In this document: positions 49,978-59,240 of the stretch, piece by piece | Layout: each line of letters starts with the position of its first letter | Position numbering within the stretch: the stretch's first letter is position 1 | Source: Mesorhizobium sp. LNHC252B00 | GTDB taxonomy: Bacteria > Pseudomonadota > Alphaproteobacteria > Rhizobiales > Rhizobiaceae | Length of the DNA: 64,000 nt | Direction: 5' to 3' | Assembly (NCBI RefSeq): GCF_000502955.1 | Contig: NZ_AYWO01000005.1 | Coordinates: forward strand, 334,738-398,737 | Translations under genes and position numbers: made by a program | Notes under the pieces: model-generated | Databases searched by the model: none | What the model was told of the DNA's origin: nothing | The model's input: only the letters and a program-made list of their open reading frames with translations

Positions 49978-51003
49978 TCAATGCACCCCAGGCTTCTTCA
50001 GGGCATCGGCGATCTTTTCCAGCGTGTTGCGCATCGCCTTCTGTTCGTCGGACTGGGCCTCGACCCAGTCGCGCATGATCTGCTGTTCCGAGCGCATGTT
50101 CTTGACCAGGCCGGAAATGCCGTCGGCGAGATTGGCCATGGCGGTGGCGACGCGTGGATTGGAGCCGCCGCCATTCTCCTGCATGCTGCGCAATCTTTCC
50201 GACAGGACCCGGATCTCGTCCGAGGATTCGGCCTTGGCCGGGTCAGAGACGACGATGTCGGACGACAGGTCGGTAACCGAGGACAGCCAGTTTTCCAGCT
50301 CGGTGTAGAAGCGCGTTTGGGCGCGGCCGGCCTGCAGGTCGAGGAAACCGAGCACCAGCGAGCCGGACAGGCCGAAGAGCGAGGACGAGAAGGCCGTGCC
50401 CATACCGGCCAGCGGCGCGGAAAGCCCTTGCTTGAGCGAATCGAGCACAGCCGCGGCGTCACCGGTGCCCGGATCGAGCGATTCAATCGTCTCGCGGATC
50501 GAGCCGATAGTGTTCAACAGGCCCCAGAAGGTGCCGAGCAGGCCGAGGAATACCAGCAGGCCGACGAGGTAGCGCGAGGTGTCGCGGCTTTCGTCGAGGC
50601 GCGTGGCGATGGAGTCGAGCATGGTGCGCATCGAGCTGGTCGAGAAAGCCGTGGCCGAGGAGCGGCCGATCATCGCCTTCATCGGCGCCAGCAGCACCGG
50701 TTCGGTGGTCTCCGAGCCGGCTCGGAAGGAGTTGACCCAACGAACTTCGCGAAACAGCCGTCCGACTTGGGCGAAGGCCAAGAGGATGCCGACCACCAGC
50801 ACGCCCACGATCAGCCCGTTGAGGCCGGGATTGCTGCTGAAGGCGGTCGAGATCTGCCGGGTCAGGATGGCGGCGATGAAGGCGACGATGGCCAGGAAGA
50901 TCACCATGGTCAGCAAAAAGACCTGCGGGCTTGAGAGTTTGTGCGGGTCGTAGATTAGGACATCAGAGCGCCTGCCCATGCCGAAGGATTTGAGAAAAGC
51001 CAT
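49978..51003 (-). CDS. MotA/TolQ/ExbB-type proton channel protein, non-flagellar
   Basis: 341 residues with membrane segments at about 28-52, 66-86, 140-160 and 190-215. The channel core GLLVFLGLLGTFWGLLNTIGSI and SAPLAGMGTAFSSSLFGLSGSLVLGF is the MotA/ExbB signature. The C-terminal half is cytoplasmic or periplasmic helix. It pairs with the OmpA-domain MotB-like protein downstream. Similar pairs are conserved in rhizobia outside the flagellar locus. Confidence 0.91.
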   Translation of the reverse strand: MAFLKSFGMGRRSDVLIYDPHKLSSPQVFLLTMVIFLAIVAFIAAILTRQISTAFSSNPGLNGLIVGVLVVGILLAFAQVGRLFREVRWVNSFRAGSETTEPVLLAPMKAMIGRSSATAFSTSSMRTMLDSIATRLDESRDTSRYLVGLLVFLGLLGTFWGLLNTIGSIRETIESLDPGTGDAAAVLDSLKQGLSAPLAGMGTAFSSSLFGLSGSLVLGFLDLQAGRAQTRFYTELENWLSSVTDLSSDIVVSDPAKAESSDEIRVLSERLRSMQENGGGSNPRVATAMANLADGISGLVKNMRSEQQIMRDWVEAQSDEQKAMRNTLEKIADALKKPGVH

Positions 51004-51109
51004 CCGTGCCCCGTTTCCGATGCCGCCGCGATCACGTAAAGCGCGACTCTAAACGGAATTGTGACCAAATTGAATGGCGCTTGGCAAGATTGCCGCGTCG
51101 ACGTCTGTG

Positions 51110-51796
51110 TCAGAGCCGATTGATGACCAGACAGTCGACCATGGCGGCCAGATGCAGGCCGGCGCCGGTGACGACGAAACCATGCCACAGCGCATTGTGG
51201 AAGCGCAGCCCCTTCCAGGCAAAGAAGACGACGCCGCAGGAGTAGACGATGCCGCCGGCGACGATGAGGGCGATCGACATCGTCGGCAGCGTCTGGACAA
51301 GGGGCTTGACCAGGATGATGCCGCTCCAGCCGATGGCGAGATAGAAGCCGATGGCCAGCCGGTCGAAACGGCCGGGAAAAAACACCTTGATGGCAATGCC
51401 CAGCACCGCTGCGGTCCAGACCAGGACAATCATCCAGCTCGCCAATGGCGAGCCTTCGAGCTGGGCCAGGAAAGGCGTGTAGGTCGCGGCGATCAGCAGA
51501 TAGATCGCGGCGTGATCGAAACGTCGCAAGACCCATTTCGCCGGCGACGACACTGGCCAAAGATTGTAGGTCATCGACACCGACAGCACGGTGAGCAGCG
51601 AGACCACATAGAAGGCGGCGGCAATGTATTCGCCCGGCCCGACACGAAAGGCCGACAGCGCCAGCAATGCCGAACCGACCGATATCGCCAGCACGATGCC
51701 GACCGCGTGGACGATGCCGTCAGCGATCATCTCGGCGCGCGAATAGTGCCAGCGTCCAACGAATGGGATGTCGGGGGTGGGATCGATGTCGTTCAC
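51110..51796 (-). CDS. Hemolysin III / TrhA (PAQR) family membrane protein
   Basis: 228 residues from a GTG at 51796 (AGGAAA upstream); a longer frame to 51853 is possible. Seven membrane segments. Family motifs include the N-terminal metal-site Glu/His region ADGIVHAVG, then SMTYNLWP near residue 75, RRFDHAAIYLLIAATYTPF and the C-terminal FHNALWHGFVVTGAGLHL. PAQR members include adiponectin receptors; bacterial TrhA helps membrane-lipid homeostasis. Stands alone. Confidence 0.92.
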   Translation of the reverse strand: MNDIDPTPDIPFVGRWHYSRAEMIADGIVHAVGIVLAISVGSALLALSAFRVGPGEYIAAAFYVVSLLTVLSVSMTYNLWPVSSPAKWVLRRFDHAAIYLLIAATYTPFLAQLEGSPLASWMIVLVWTAAVLGIAIKVFFPGRFDRLAIGFYLAIGWSGIILVKPLVQTLPTMSIALIVAGGIVYSCGVVFFAWKGLRFHNALWHGFVVTGAGLHLAAMVDCLVINRL

Positions 51797-51917
51797 TGCC
51801 GGGTTTCCTGCGCCGAGCGCTCCAATTTGGACGCTCGCAGGGCAGTATTTCAAGTCTTGTTTGCGGTTTTACGACTGCGGCGCTTCAGCACGGCATGCCT
51901 TCAACGCGGCTTTCCTG

Positions 51918-52718
51918 TCAACGAGAAGAGAGCGGCTTCTTCACGGCCTTCAGCAGGGCTCGCTGGATGACCTCGTTGCCGGCGACAACCGAGCCGTTGT
52001 CGAGCATGTCCTGGCCGCCATCCATGTCGGAGACGAAGCCGCCCGCCTCGCGGATCAAAAGCAGCCCGGCGGCGATGTCCCAGGCGGACAGGCCCGTTTC
52101 CCAGAACCCGTCCATGCGGCCGGCGGCGACATAGGCAAGGTCGAGCGAGGCGGAGCCCATGCGGCGGACGCCGGAGACTTCGGCCATGACATTGCGCAGC
52201 TCGACGAGGAAATTGCCGTGATGGCCACGGCCGAGATGCGGCATGCCGCAGCCGATCACCGTGTCGACCAGTTTGATGCGTCCGGCGACGCGCAAGCGGC
52301 GGTCGTTCATGAAAGCGCCGCCGCCGCGTTCGCAGGTGTAGAGCTCGTCCATCGCCGGATTGTAGATGACGCCGGCAACGATCTGTCCCTGGCGTTCCAA
52401 CGCGATCGAAACGGCAAAGAGCGGGATGCCGTGCAGGAAATTGGTGGTGCCGTCGAGCGGGTCGACGATCCAGCGATGCTGGCTGTCGTCACCCTCGACC
52501 GCGCCACGCTCTTCCATCAGGAAGGCATAGCCCGGCCTTGCCTTGGACAGTTCGGCAAAGACGATGTCCTCGGCCTTACGGTCGGCCTGACTGACATAGT
52601 CGCCGGGGCCTTTCATCGAGACCTGCAGGTTCTGCACCTCGCCGAAGTCGCGCGATAGCGAGCGGCCGGCCTTCATTGCGGCCTGGACCATGACGTTGAG
52701 GAGGGCTGAGCGTGCCAT
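51918..52718 (-). CDS. suhB: Inositol monophosphatase-family protein SuhB
   Basis: 266 residues. The IMPase metal motif WIVDPLDGTTNFLHGIPLFAVSIAL sits near residue 85, the second motif AWDIAAGLLLIREAGG near residue 215, and EERGA near residue 67. Hydrolyses myo-inositol-1-phosphate and related compounds; SuhB also binds RNA polymerase in E. coli. A repeat element lies just upstream, between it and efp. Confidence 0.94.
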   Translation of the reverse strand: MARSALLNVMVQAAMKAGRSLSRDFGEVQNLQVSMKGPGDYVSQADRKAEDIVFAELSKARPGYAFLMEERGAVEGDDSQHRWIVDPLDGTTNFLHGIPLFAVSIALERQGQIVAGVIYNPAMDELYTCERGGGAFMNDRRLRVAGRIKLVDTVIGCGMPHLGRGHHGNFLVELRNVMAEVSGVRRMGSASLDLAYVAAGRMDGFWETGLSAWDIAAGLLLIREAGGFVSDMDGGQDMLDNGSVVAGNEVIQRALLKAVKKPLSSR

Positions 52719-52755
52719 AGTGGTTCTTCCTGGTGCTTCGCTTTAGACACTGTCT

Positions 52756-52805
52756 TGATGCATGTCGGTGACCCAAAACCGGGGCCACCTGCGCGACATG
52801 CATCA
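52756..52805 (+). repeat. ATGCATG-type palindromic repeat (copy 3), overlapping efp stop codon
   Basis: Perfect 12-base arms TGATGCATGTCG (52756-52767) and CGACATGCATCA (52794-52805); the spacer contains CCCAAAACCGGGGCC. The last three bases of the right arm are the complement of the efp stop codon, so the repeat ends the efp reading frame. Same family as the elements at 6344 and 60039. Confidence 0.85.
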
Positions 52806-53369
52806 GTCGGCGCGGCGCACGTAAGTGATTTCGTTGGTGTCGACGATGATGCGCTCGCCGGCGCCGATGAATGGCGGCACCAGCACGCGGATGCCGTTAT
52901 CCAGGATCGCGGGCTTGTAGGATGAGGCCGCCGTCTGACCCTTCACCACCGGGTCCGCCTCGGTGATGGTCAGCGTCACATAGTCGGGCAGCGAAATGCC
53001 GATCGGCCGCTCTTCGTAGAGCTGGACCGTCACCATCATGCCGTCCTGCAGGAAGGCGGCGCGATCGCCGACGAAGTCCTTGTTCAGTTCGAGCTGCTCG
53101 TAACTTTGGGTGTCCATGAACACCAGCGCGTCTTCCTGCGCGTAGAGGAAGGAAAAGTCCTTCAGGTCGAGCCGGATCTGCTCGACCGTCTCGGCCGAGC
53201 GGAAGCGCTCATTGAGCTTGGTGCCGTTGATGAGGTTCTTCAGTTCGACCTGGTTGTAGGCGCCGCCCTTGCCGGGCTTGACGGTGTTGGTCCTGACCGC
53301 CACCCAAAGGCCGCCATCATGCTCGATGACATAGCCGGGACGGATTTCGTTGCCATTGATCTTGGCCAT
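52803..53369 (-). CDS. efp: Elongation factor P
   Basis: 188 residues. Domain I starts [19 protein letters not shown]; the modifiable lysine is Lys34 in VKPGKGGAY. Domains II and III with the closing [14 protein letters not shown] are complete. EF-P rescues ribosomes stalled on polyproline. The lysine is normally beta-lysylated by EpmA/EpmB; neither gene is in the window. The start at 53369 is preferred, as a longer frame to 53456 carries a non-family N-terminus. Confidence 0.97.
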   Translation of the reverse strand: MAKINGNEIRPGYVIEHDGGLWVAVRTNTVKPGKGGAYNQVELKNLINGTKLNERFRSAETVEQIRLDLKDFSFLYAQEDALVFMDTQSYEQLELNKDFVGDRAAFLQDGMMVTVQLYEERPIGISLPDYVTLTITEADPVVKGQTAASSYKPAILDNGIRVLVPPFIGAGERIIVDTNEITYVRRAD

Positions 53370-53508
53370 AATGAGGTGATCCGGGATGCTACCAACGGCC
53401 AGGCCGTGGTATGGGATGGTCGCTGCGAAAGCGATTTCGGGCTCCCAAGACCACAAAATGCCAGAAGAGGCAAGGGAGCGCCAAGTCGGGGTCGGGTTGG
53501 AGAGGCCG

Positions 53509-54549
53509 CTACGGCAGGCGGTTCGCCTTCTGCAGGGCCTGCTTGGTCTCGCCGTCGCTCAGCCCCTGCAGGAAATCGTCCATCTGCGGATCGATGAGGC
53601 CGGCGCGGCGGGCGACGATGTACCAGGCGCCGGCAAGGACGAGATCCGGATCGGTGCCGATGCCTTGCATATAGAGCTTGGCCAGGCGATTCTGAGCGGC
53701 GACATTGCCGCCTTCCGCCGCCTGCTTCGTCCAGCCGAAGGCGGATTTCAGGTCGCGCGCACCGCCGCGGCCTTCGATCATCCAGGCGGCGAGATCGATC
53801 TGCGCGGTGTCGTAGTTCTGTTGTGCCGCCTGCGCCAGCAGGCGCCTTGCCTGCACATCGTCACGCGGCCTGCCGCCGACGCCATTGGCGTAGATCTGCG
53901 ACATCGCATACTGCGCGTCGGCAAGGCCCGTAGCGGCGGCGCGCTCATAGTAGGAGACCGCCTTCGCCATGCCGGCGTCGCCGGGGTCCTGCTGGACCAG
54001 CATCTGCGCGAAATTGAACTGCGCCAGCCGGTTGCCGGCTTCCGCGGCGGCCTGCATCAACGCATAGGCCTCCTTTTCGTCCTTCTTGACGTAGCGGCCG
54101 TCGAGCAGCATCAGGGCGTACTGGAACTGCGCTTCGGGTACACCCTGCTCGGCGGCCAACGCGTACCATTTCGCCGCCTCCGCCGAATTGAGCGGCACAC
54201 CAAGCCCGCGCGACAGGATCTCGGCGACCAGGGTCTGCGCCGCCGGATCGCCGTTTTGCGCCCGGACCAGTGCCAGATTGTAGGCCGTCTTGTAGAGCCC
54301 GCGCTGGAAGGCGCCATAGGCCGCATCGGCGGGTTTTGCGCCGAAGCGGTCGGGGTTGACAGCGTCGGCGGAGGGCAGCGGCGTCGGTTCGGCCGTGGTG
54401 GCCGGCTGCGGCAGCGGCTGTTCGATCGGCTTGTTCGCGTGTGCGCCGACATCGGGTTTGGGCTGCGGCAGCAGGATGGTCTCGGCGGCCGCTGCCTGAA
54501 CCATCAGCGCCGCAAGCAGAGCCTGGAGGGGGAGCCTCGCCCAGGGCAC
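53509..54549 (-). CDS. Sel1-repeat protein, probably exported
   Basis: 346 residues from a GTG at 54549. A signal-type segment (about residues 1-21) is followed by a Pro/Thr-rich stretch (about 25-60). Residues about 75-300 hold Sel1/TPR-like repeats ([95 protein letters not shown]). Such proteins scaffold complexes in the envelope. The GTG comes 1 base after the stop of the ThiE-like gene upstream, suggesting translational coupling. Confidence 0.88.
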   Translation of the reverse strand: MPWARLPLQALLAALMVQAAAAETILLPQPKPDVGAHANKPIEQPLPQPATTAEPTPLPSADAVNPDRFGAKPADAAYGAFQRGLYKTAYNLALVRAQNGDPAAQTLVAEILSRGLGVPLNSAEAAKWYALAAEQGVPEAQFQYALMLLDGRYVKKDEKEAYALMQAAAEAGNRLAQFNFAQMLVQQDPGDAGMAKAVSYYERAAATGLADAQYAMSQIYANGVGGRPRDDVQARRLLAQAAQQNYDTAQIDLAAWMIEGRGGARDLKSAFGWTKQAAEGGNVAAQNRLAKLYMQGIGTDPDLVLAGAWYIVARRAGLIDPQMDDFLQGLSDGETKQALQKANRLP

Positions 54550-54550
54550 G

Positions 54551-55198
54551 TCAGTCCTCGAAGCGCGGCGCGGTTTCGTCGAGCAGCGCGTTGGCACTGG
54601 CGACGGCTGTCTTGGGATCGGTGCCGTCCGCGAATACGGCGCTCGACAGCGCCACGAACTCGGCACCTGTGGCACCCACCGCTTCGACCGAGGCAATGTC
54701 GGATCCGGCCATGACGATGCACGGGATCTGGATCATATCCGCCCACCATCTGCCGAGCGACAGGTTGCGCGGGTGCGGTTCTGGCTTGTTGTCGTAACCG
54801 AAGCGGCCGAAGAAGATGTAATCGGGCCGTGTTTCGCCAAGCTCAAGCGCGTCGTCACGTGTCTTGGCGCCGCCGGTGCCGACCATCATCTTTGCCTGGA
54901 AATGCTCGATCGTCTCGGCCAGTTCGGCCTTGGAGACCTCGACATGGATACCGTCGGCCTGGACGCGGCCAGCTATACGGGTGTCGCCGGCAATGATCAC
55001 CGCCGCACCGGCGGCTTGCGCCGCGGGCACGACCTGTTCGGCGAAAGCCTGGAAGGAGGCCTCGTCCATGCCGTTCTCGGGCAGGATCAGCGACGCGACG
55101 TCGCCGCCTTCGAATGCCGCGGCGATACGGGCGGCCGGCACGCCGGGCGGCGCGATCAGCACGATGCGACAGCGATTGGGGGGCGTTGCGTCATTCAT
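54551..55198 (-). CDS. ThiE-like (thiamine phosphate synthase fold) protein
   Basis: 215 residues. The barrel is of the TMP-synthase type: AAGAAVIIAGDTRIAGRVQADGIHVEVS at about residues 62-90, MVGTGGAKTRDDALELGETRPDYIFFGRFG at about 105-135, and a C-terminal ALSSAVFADG. Standard ThiE has GxHLGQ.DLP-type and phosphate-binding GIF/ISG elements that are weaker here, so true thiamine synthesis is uncertain; annotation as a ThiE paralogue is common in rhizobia. It is followed tightly by the Sel1 gene. Confidence 0.8.
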   Translation of the reverse strand: MNDATPPNRCRIVLIAPPGVPAARIAAAFEGGDVASLILPENGMDEASFQAFAEQVVPAAQAAGAAVIIAGDTRIAGRVQADGIHVEVSKAELAETIEHFQAKMMVGTGGAKTRDDALELGETRPDYIFFGRFGYDNKPEPHPRNLSLGRWWADMIQIPCIVMAGSDIASVEAVGATGAEFVALSSAVFADGTDPKTAVASANALLDETAPRFED

Positions 55199-55330
55199 GG
55201 TTCTTCGGATCCCGCGTTTCGCCTATGCCGGGCGAAGATGGTTGGATTGCGGCATAGAGCAAAGTGCCCGCTTTGAACAGGCGGGCAGCCGGGATACCGA
55301 TGTGGGCCCGCCGGACGCCGGCGGACCGCT

Positions 55331-56248
55331 TCATTTAACCGGGTGTGGACTTGCGATGGGCGTTTGGCCCTTCCACAGCCTCCAGCCGAGATTCATGCCG
55401 GCAGCGGCGATCAGAATCGCGGTGGCGCCGACGATCTGGCTCAGATACAGCCGATGGCCGAAGGCGACGACATCGACCAGAATGGCGACCACCGGGTAGA
55501 TGAAGGATAGCGATCCCTGCAGATGCGTCGGCAGTTTCTGGATGGCGCCGTACATCAATATATACATCAGGCCCGTATGGACGATGCCGAGCGTCGCCAG
55601 CATGGTCCAGCTCCATGCATCGGCCGGAAGCTGCGAAAAATTGGCGAACGGAGCCAGCATAACGACGCCGACGCAGACCTGGATCAGTGCGATCAAGTGC
55701 GGCGGCGTGCCCTTGAGCTTCTTGGTGACAATGGCGGCAACGGCCCAGAAAAAAGCCGCTCCCAACGCCATGACGATGCCGGTAAAATAGTCCGTGCCGG
55801 CCATGTCGGCACTGGGTCCGGCATCAGGAGCGGCCTGCACGATCAGCACCATGCCGGCGAAGGCGATGGCCAGCCAGGTCAGCTTGGTCAGGGTCAGCCG
55901 CTCGGCGAAGAAGAGCGCGCCGAAGCCGACCAGCATGAAGGGCTGCGTGTTGTAGACAGCGGTGGCGATCGAGATCGACGCGCGGGAGAAAGCGCTGAAC
56001 AGCAAAAGCCAGTTGACGACGATGGCGACGCCGCCGAGTGCGGCGATGCCGATGATACGCAATGACAGCCTGTTGCGCAGCAAGCCCAGCCCGGCGCAGA
56101 TGATGAGCAGCGTCAGCGCGCCGAACGCGCAGCGCCAGAACACCACATCCATGATCGGCTGGCCGGACAGCACGACGAACCATCCGATCGTTCCCAGGAT
56201 CGCCATTGCGGCGGACATTTCGACCGTGCCACGCACCGTGTCGTTCAC
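55331..56248 (-). CDS. DMT-superfamily exporter (EamA domains)
   Basis: 305 residues and ten membrane segments in two EamA repeats (about 12-140 and 160-295). NTQPFMLVGFGALFFAERLTLTKL in the first and GSLSFIYPVVAILVDVVAFGH in the second are typical. Probably exports amino acids or metabolites. It is divergent from an Lrp/AsnC regulator gene, a layout common for amino-acid exporters. A hairpin near 55308-55324 follows the gene but has no T-run. Confidence 0.92.
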   Translation of the reverse strand: MNDTVRGTVEMSAAMAILGTIGWFVVLSGQPIMDVVFWRCAFGALTLLIICAGLGLLRNRLSLRIIGIAALGGVAIVVNWLLLFSAFSRASISIATAVYNTQPFMLVGFGALFFAERLTLTKLTWLAIAFAGMVLIVQAAPDAGPSADMAGTDYFTGIVMALGAAFFWAVAAIVTKKLKGTPPHLIALIQVCVGVVMLAPFANFSQLPADAWSWTMLATLGIVHTGLMYILMYGAIQKLPTHLQGSLSFIYPVVAILVDVVAFGHRLYLSQIVGATAILIAAAGMNLGWRLWKGQTPIASPHPVK

Positions 56249-56335
56249 AACAAACCTCCGTATCAGTTGAGCCGTTATGATCTCATGTGGTGACGCGGCT
56301 TTCTATCCGATAGGAAAGGAGATATTGATAAATGA

Positions 56336-56350
56336 CCTAACTATATTAGG
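56336..56350 (+). promoter_or_regulatory. Possible Lrp-type operator
   Basis: Dyad CCTAA (56336-56340) and TTAGG (56346-56350) around CTATA, 31 bases before the regulator start. A second imperfect dyad, TTTCTATC/GATAGGAAA, is at 56300-56317. Both are in the divergent promoter region. Confidence 0.5.
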
Positions 56351-56380
56351 CCATGGTTCCAAATCAGCGGGAAATGTAAA

Positions 56381-56860
56381 ATGCTTGATGATCTCGACCG
56401 AAATCTCCTCGAAATCCTAGTCAAGGATGCGCGGACCTCGCTGAAGGAGTTGGCCGCTCAGGTCGGGCTGTCATCGCCAAGCGTTTCGGAGCGGCTTCGA
56501 CGGCTCGAGGAGCGCGGTGTCATCCGCGCGTTCACCGTCGAGATCGATCCGCTGGCGCTTGGCTATGCGTTGCAGGCGATCGTGCGCATCCGGCCTCTGC
56601 CGGGCAAGCTGCACATCGTCCAGAAGCTGATCGAGGAAATCCCCGAATTCGGCGAATGCGACAAGGTGACCGGCGATGACTGTTTCGTCGCCCGGCTGTT
56701 CGTGCGCTCGATCGGCGACCTCGACGGGATTCTCGACCGCATCGCCGACAAGGCCGAGACCAGCACCGCCATCATCAAGGCGCAGCCGATCCGGCGCCGG
56801 CCTCCACCGCTCGATGCAACGGCGCCTCGTGGCAGGGCAAAGCTCGTGCACGCATCCTGA
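56381..56860 (+). CDS. Lrp/AsnC-family transcriptional regulator
   Basis: 159 residues. N-terminal helix-turn-helix LDDLDRNLLEILVKDARTSLKELAAQVGLSSPSVSERLRRLEERGVIRAF, then the RAM ligand domain (about 68-145). The effector is usually an amino acid. It is divergent from a DMT exporter gene and most likely controls it. The C-terminal 20 residues are basic and Pro-rich. Confidence 0.94.
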   Translation: MLDDLDRNLLEILVKDARTSLKELAAQVGLSSPSVSERLRRLEERGVIRAFTVEIDPLALGYALQAIVRIRPLPGKLHIVQKLIEEIPEFGECDKVTGDDCFVARLFVRSIGDLDGILDRIADKAETSTAIIKAQPIRRRPPPLDATAPRGRAKLVHAS

Positions 56861-57059
56861 ACGGACTAGTCACGGCCGGTTTTCAGAGGACTGAATCGAA
56901 GGATCTCAAGCGGCCAATGTTCCTGCTGGTCTCGGCCAGTCGATAGGCAGTGCCTGCCATGGCAGTGTGCACAAGCCATGCCGATATTTGCTGTCGCTCA
57001 GCTCGGATTCTGGGTTATTCAAGCACCGACACGCTTTCCCTCCAGACCAGTTCCCTCCC

Positions 57060-57830
57060 ATGTCAGGCCTGCTTTTCGATCCGTGGTTCTATGCGGCTGC
57101 CATTCCGGCGGTCATTCTGGTCGGCCTGTCCAAGGGCGGGTTTGGCGGCGCCGTCGGTTTCGTTGGCGTGCCGCTGATGGCGCTGACCATGCCCCCGGTG
57201 CAGGCGGCCGCTATCCTGCTGCCAATCCTGTGCCTGATGGACATCGTGTCGGTGTGGACATGGTGGGGTGTCTTTGACCGGAAGATGCTGTCCGACATGA
57301 TGCCGGGAGCGGTCATCGGCATAGGGCTTGGCTGGCTGACGGCGGCATTGGTCACCGAAGGGGCAGTGCGGCTGATCGTCGGTGCCGTCGCCATAATCTT
57401 CGTCCTGCGCTGGCTCTATCTGCAGTTTCGCCATGGCGCCGGTCACGCGGCCGCGCCCAACCGCGTGGCTGCGGCCGCCTGGGGTACGGTCGCGGGCTTC
57501 ACCAGCTTCGTTGCCCATGTCGGCGGCCCGCCCTTCCAGGTCTATGCCTTGCCGATCCGCCTCGATCCCAAGGTCCTGTCGGGCACGGCGGCGATCTTCT
57601 TTGCCGCCACCAATGCGCTGAAGCTGGTGCCCTATTTCGCGCTCGGCCAGTTCGACACCGCCAATTTGACGGCGTCGGCGGTGCTGATGCCGCTGGCGCC
57701 GCTCTCGACCATAGCCGGGGCGTGGCTGGTGCGGCGGATGCGCCCCGAAATCTTCTATCCCTTCACCTATGCAACCGTCGCGGTCGTGGCGCTGAAGTTG
57801 CTGTGGGACGGCATTGTTGGCCTGATGTAA
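57060..57830 (+). CDS. TauE/SafE-family sulfite-exporter-like membrane protein
   Basis: 256 residues from ATG at 57060; an in-frame ATG at 56967 would add 31 polar residues. Eight membrane segments; the repeat motif AVILVGLSKGGFGGAVGFVGVPLMAL is near residue 15 and AWGTVAGFTSFVAHVGGPPFQVYAL near residue 145. Members move organic anions such as sulfite or sulfoacetate. No sulfur genes are adjacent. Confidence 0.93.
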   Translation: MSGLLFDPWFYAAAIPAVILVGLSKGGFGGAVGFVGVPLMALTMPPVQAAAILLPILCLMDIVSVWTWWGVFDRKMLSDMMPGAVIGIGLGWLTAALVTEGAVRLIVGAVAIIFVLRWLYLQFRHGAGHAAAPNRVAAAAWGTVAGFTSFVAHVGGPPFQVYALPIRLDPKVLSGTAAIFFAATNALKLVPYFALGQFDTANLTASAVLMPLAPLSTIAGAWLVRRMRPEIFYPFTYATVAVVALKLLWDGIVGLM

Positions 57831-57866
57831 AATAGGTGAGGCGGCTGCCGCCCTCTCTATCTGGGA

Positions 57867-58418
57867 TCAGGCGGCGCTGGGTACGAGGCGACGGTTGCCG
57901 CCAAAGGCCAGTGCCGCGCCAACCAGGATGACCAGCACCATGCCGGCGAGGACGCCGATGTCACGCGCAGTCGGCTTGAGGACCATGTCGGCAATGATCA
58001 CCAGCATCACCGCATAGTCGAAGCGTGCCGCGCGCATCATGCGGTCACCGATGGCAAGAACAGCCGATGTTACGCCCTCCTTGGCGATCATCTCGCCGAT
58101 GCGCTCGCCGGTCGGCTTGAAGATGAGCATGCCGATCGAAAAGGTCGTGGCGTAGCCGGCAAGGCCGATCAGTATCCACAGGTCGGAGAAGCCGACCCAG
58201 AAGCTGCACATGATGAGGCCGAAGATCAGCGTCAGCATCGACATCGGCGCAAAAAACCTGCCGCCCAGTTGGCCGCTGGCGCGCATCGCCTGCAGCTTGT
58301 CCTCGATGTTGCCCGCCCGCTCGGCAAGCACGCCGAGAAGGAACAGCACGAAGCCACCACCAACCCACAGAACGGCCGAGATGACGTGAAGGAATTTGAC
58401 GATCGAATACCAGTCCAT
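57867..58418 (-). CDS. DUF2269-like membrane protein
   Basis: 183 residues with four to five membrane segments (about 5-25, 50-75, 82-102, 125-145 and 155-175). The N-terminal FLHVISAVLWVGGGFVLFLLGVLAERAG has the conserved His/Trp pattern seen in DUF2269 and CopD-like proteins. Function unknown. Stands alone, convergent with TauE. Confidence 0.85.
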   Translation of the reverse strand: MDWYSIVKFLHVISAVLWVGGGFVLFLLGVLAERAGNIEDKLQAMRASGQLGGRFFAPMSMLTLIFGLIMCSFWVGFSDLWILIGLAGYATTFSIGMLIFKPTGERIGEMIAKEGVTSAVLAIGDRMMRAARFDYAVMLVIIADMVLKPTARDIGVLAGMVLVILVGAALAFGGNRRLVPSAA

Positions 58419-58747
58419 GATGTGCTCCTTCAGTGTTCTGGTCGGATTTGCGGCGGCGTGATTTGCGCCGGCCGTCAGAGGAGCGGGCGTTTAGCGCGGT
58501 GCCTGTTTCGGAACGATGTCGCCTAAAGCCCGGCTTCGTTTCAGCGCAATGAAGAAGCGGCTGAGATAGTGAACGCGCTATCTGATTTCCTGCTAATATA
58601 CGCATTGTCGGGAGGGAGTCGGCGCGATATCGTCCGGAATATTGCCGATGCTTGATAGTGCGCTAGCGTCGGGAGTCCGCGGCGACAACAGTCGCTTGAC
58701 GATCAATCCACTCCCGCAAACGGGAAAGACATTTCGAGGGGAACATT

Positions 58748-59128
58748 ATGCAAGGGGTAGCACGGAATTTCTTCACGCTGGCCATTATCTATGCGTTGTG
58801 CGGCATGGCGCTCGGTATCCACATGGCGATCAGCGAAGACCATGGCCAGATGCCAACCCATGCCCACACGATGGTCGCCGGATGGCTGATGTCGTCGGTC
58901 TTCGCCTTTTTCTACCATCTGTTTCCGGCCGTCGGGCAAAAGGTCCTGGCCAAGGTTCATTTCTGGCTGACTGCCATCAGCGGTATCGGGCTCATGATCG
59001 GCCTTTACATCCTGCTCGCCGGCAATCCGGGGATAGAACCGCTGCTCGGGATTTCCTCGATCGCGTTCTATGCGGGCATATTGCTGTTTGCCCTCATCGC
59101 TTTGCCGGCGGTCTGGAAGACGGCCTGA
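58748..59128 (+). CDS. Small membrane protein with heme-copper-oxidase-like His motifs
   Basis: 126 residues with four membrane segments (about 7-28, 40-62, 70-92 and 100-122). MPTHAHTMVAGWLMSSVFAFFYHLFP has His spacing reminiscent of subunit I of cbb3/NO-reductase proteins, but the protein is only a quarter the length. A good ribosome site, CGAGGGGAAC, stands upstream. I do not recognise a proven function. No oxidase genes flank it. Confidence 0.7.
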   Translation: MQGVARNFFTLAIIYALCGMALGIHMAISEDHGQMPTHAHTMVAGWLMSSVFAFFYHLFPAVGQKVLAKVHFWLTAISGIGLMIGLYILLAGNPGIEPLLGISSIAFYAGILLFALIALPAVWKTA

Positions 59129-59202
59129 GCTGAACCAGAGGCAGTGAGGCTGTACTGTTACGGCACAGGATTGCGGCGTTCGGTCAAAAAACATCCGCGC
59201 CG

Positions 59203-59237
59203 TTAAGGCTTCATTAAGCTTTACAGGCGTTTACTAT
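59203..59237 (+). promoter_or_regulatory. Probable CtrA box with sRNA promoter
   Basis: TTAAGGCTTCATTAA at 59203-59217 matches the CtrA consensus TTAA-N7-TTAA. A -10-like TACTAT is at 59232-59237, so the box overlaps the -35 region, the usual place for CtrA activation. A start near 59243 would follow. Confidence 0.6.
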
Positions 59238-59240
59238 GTG

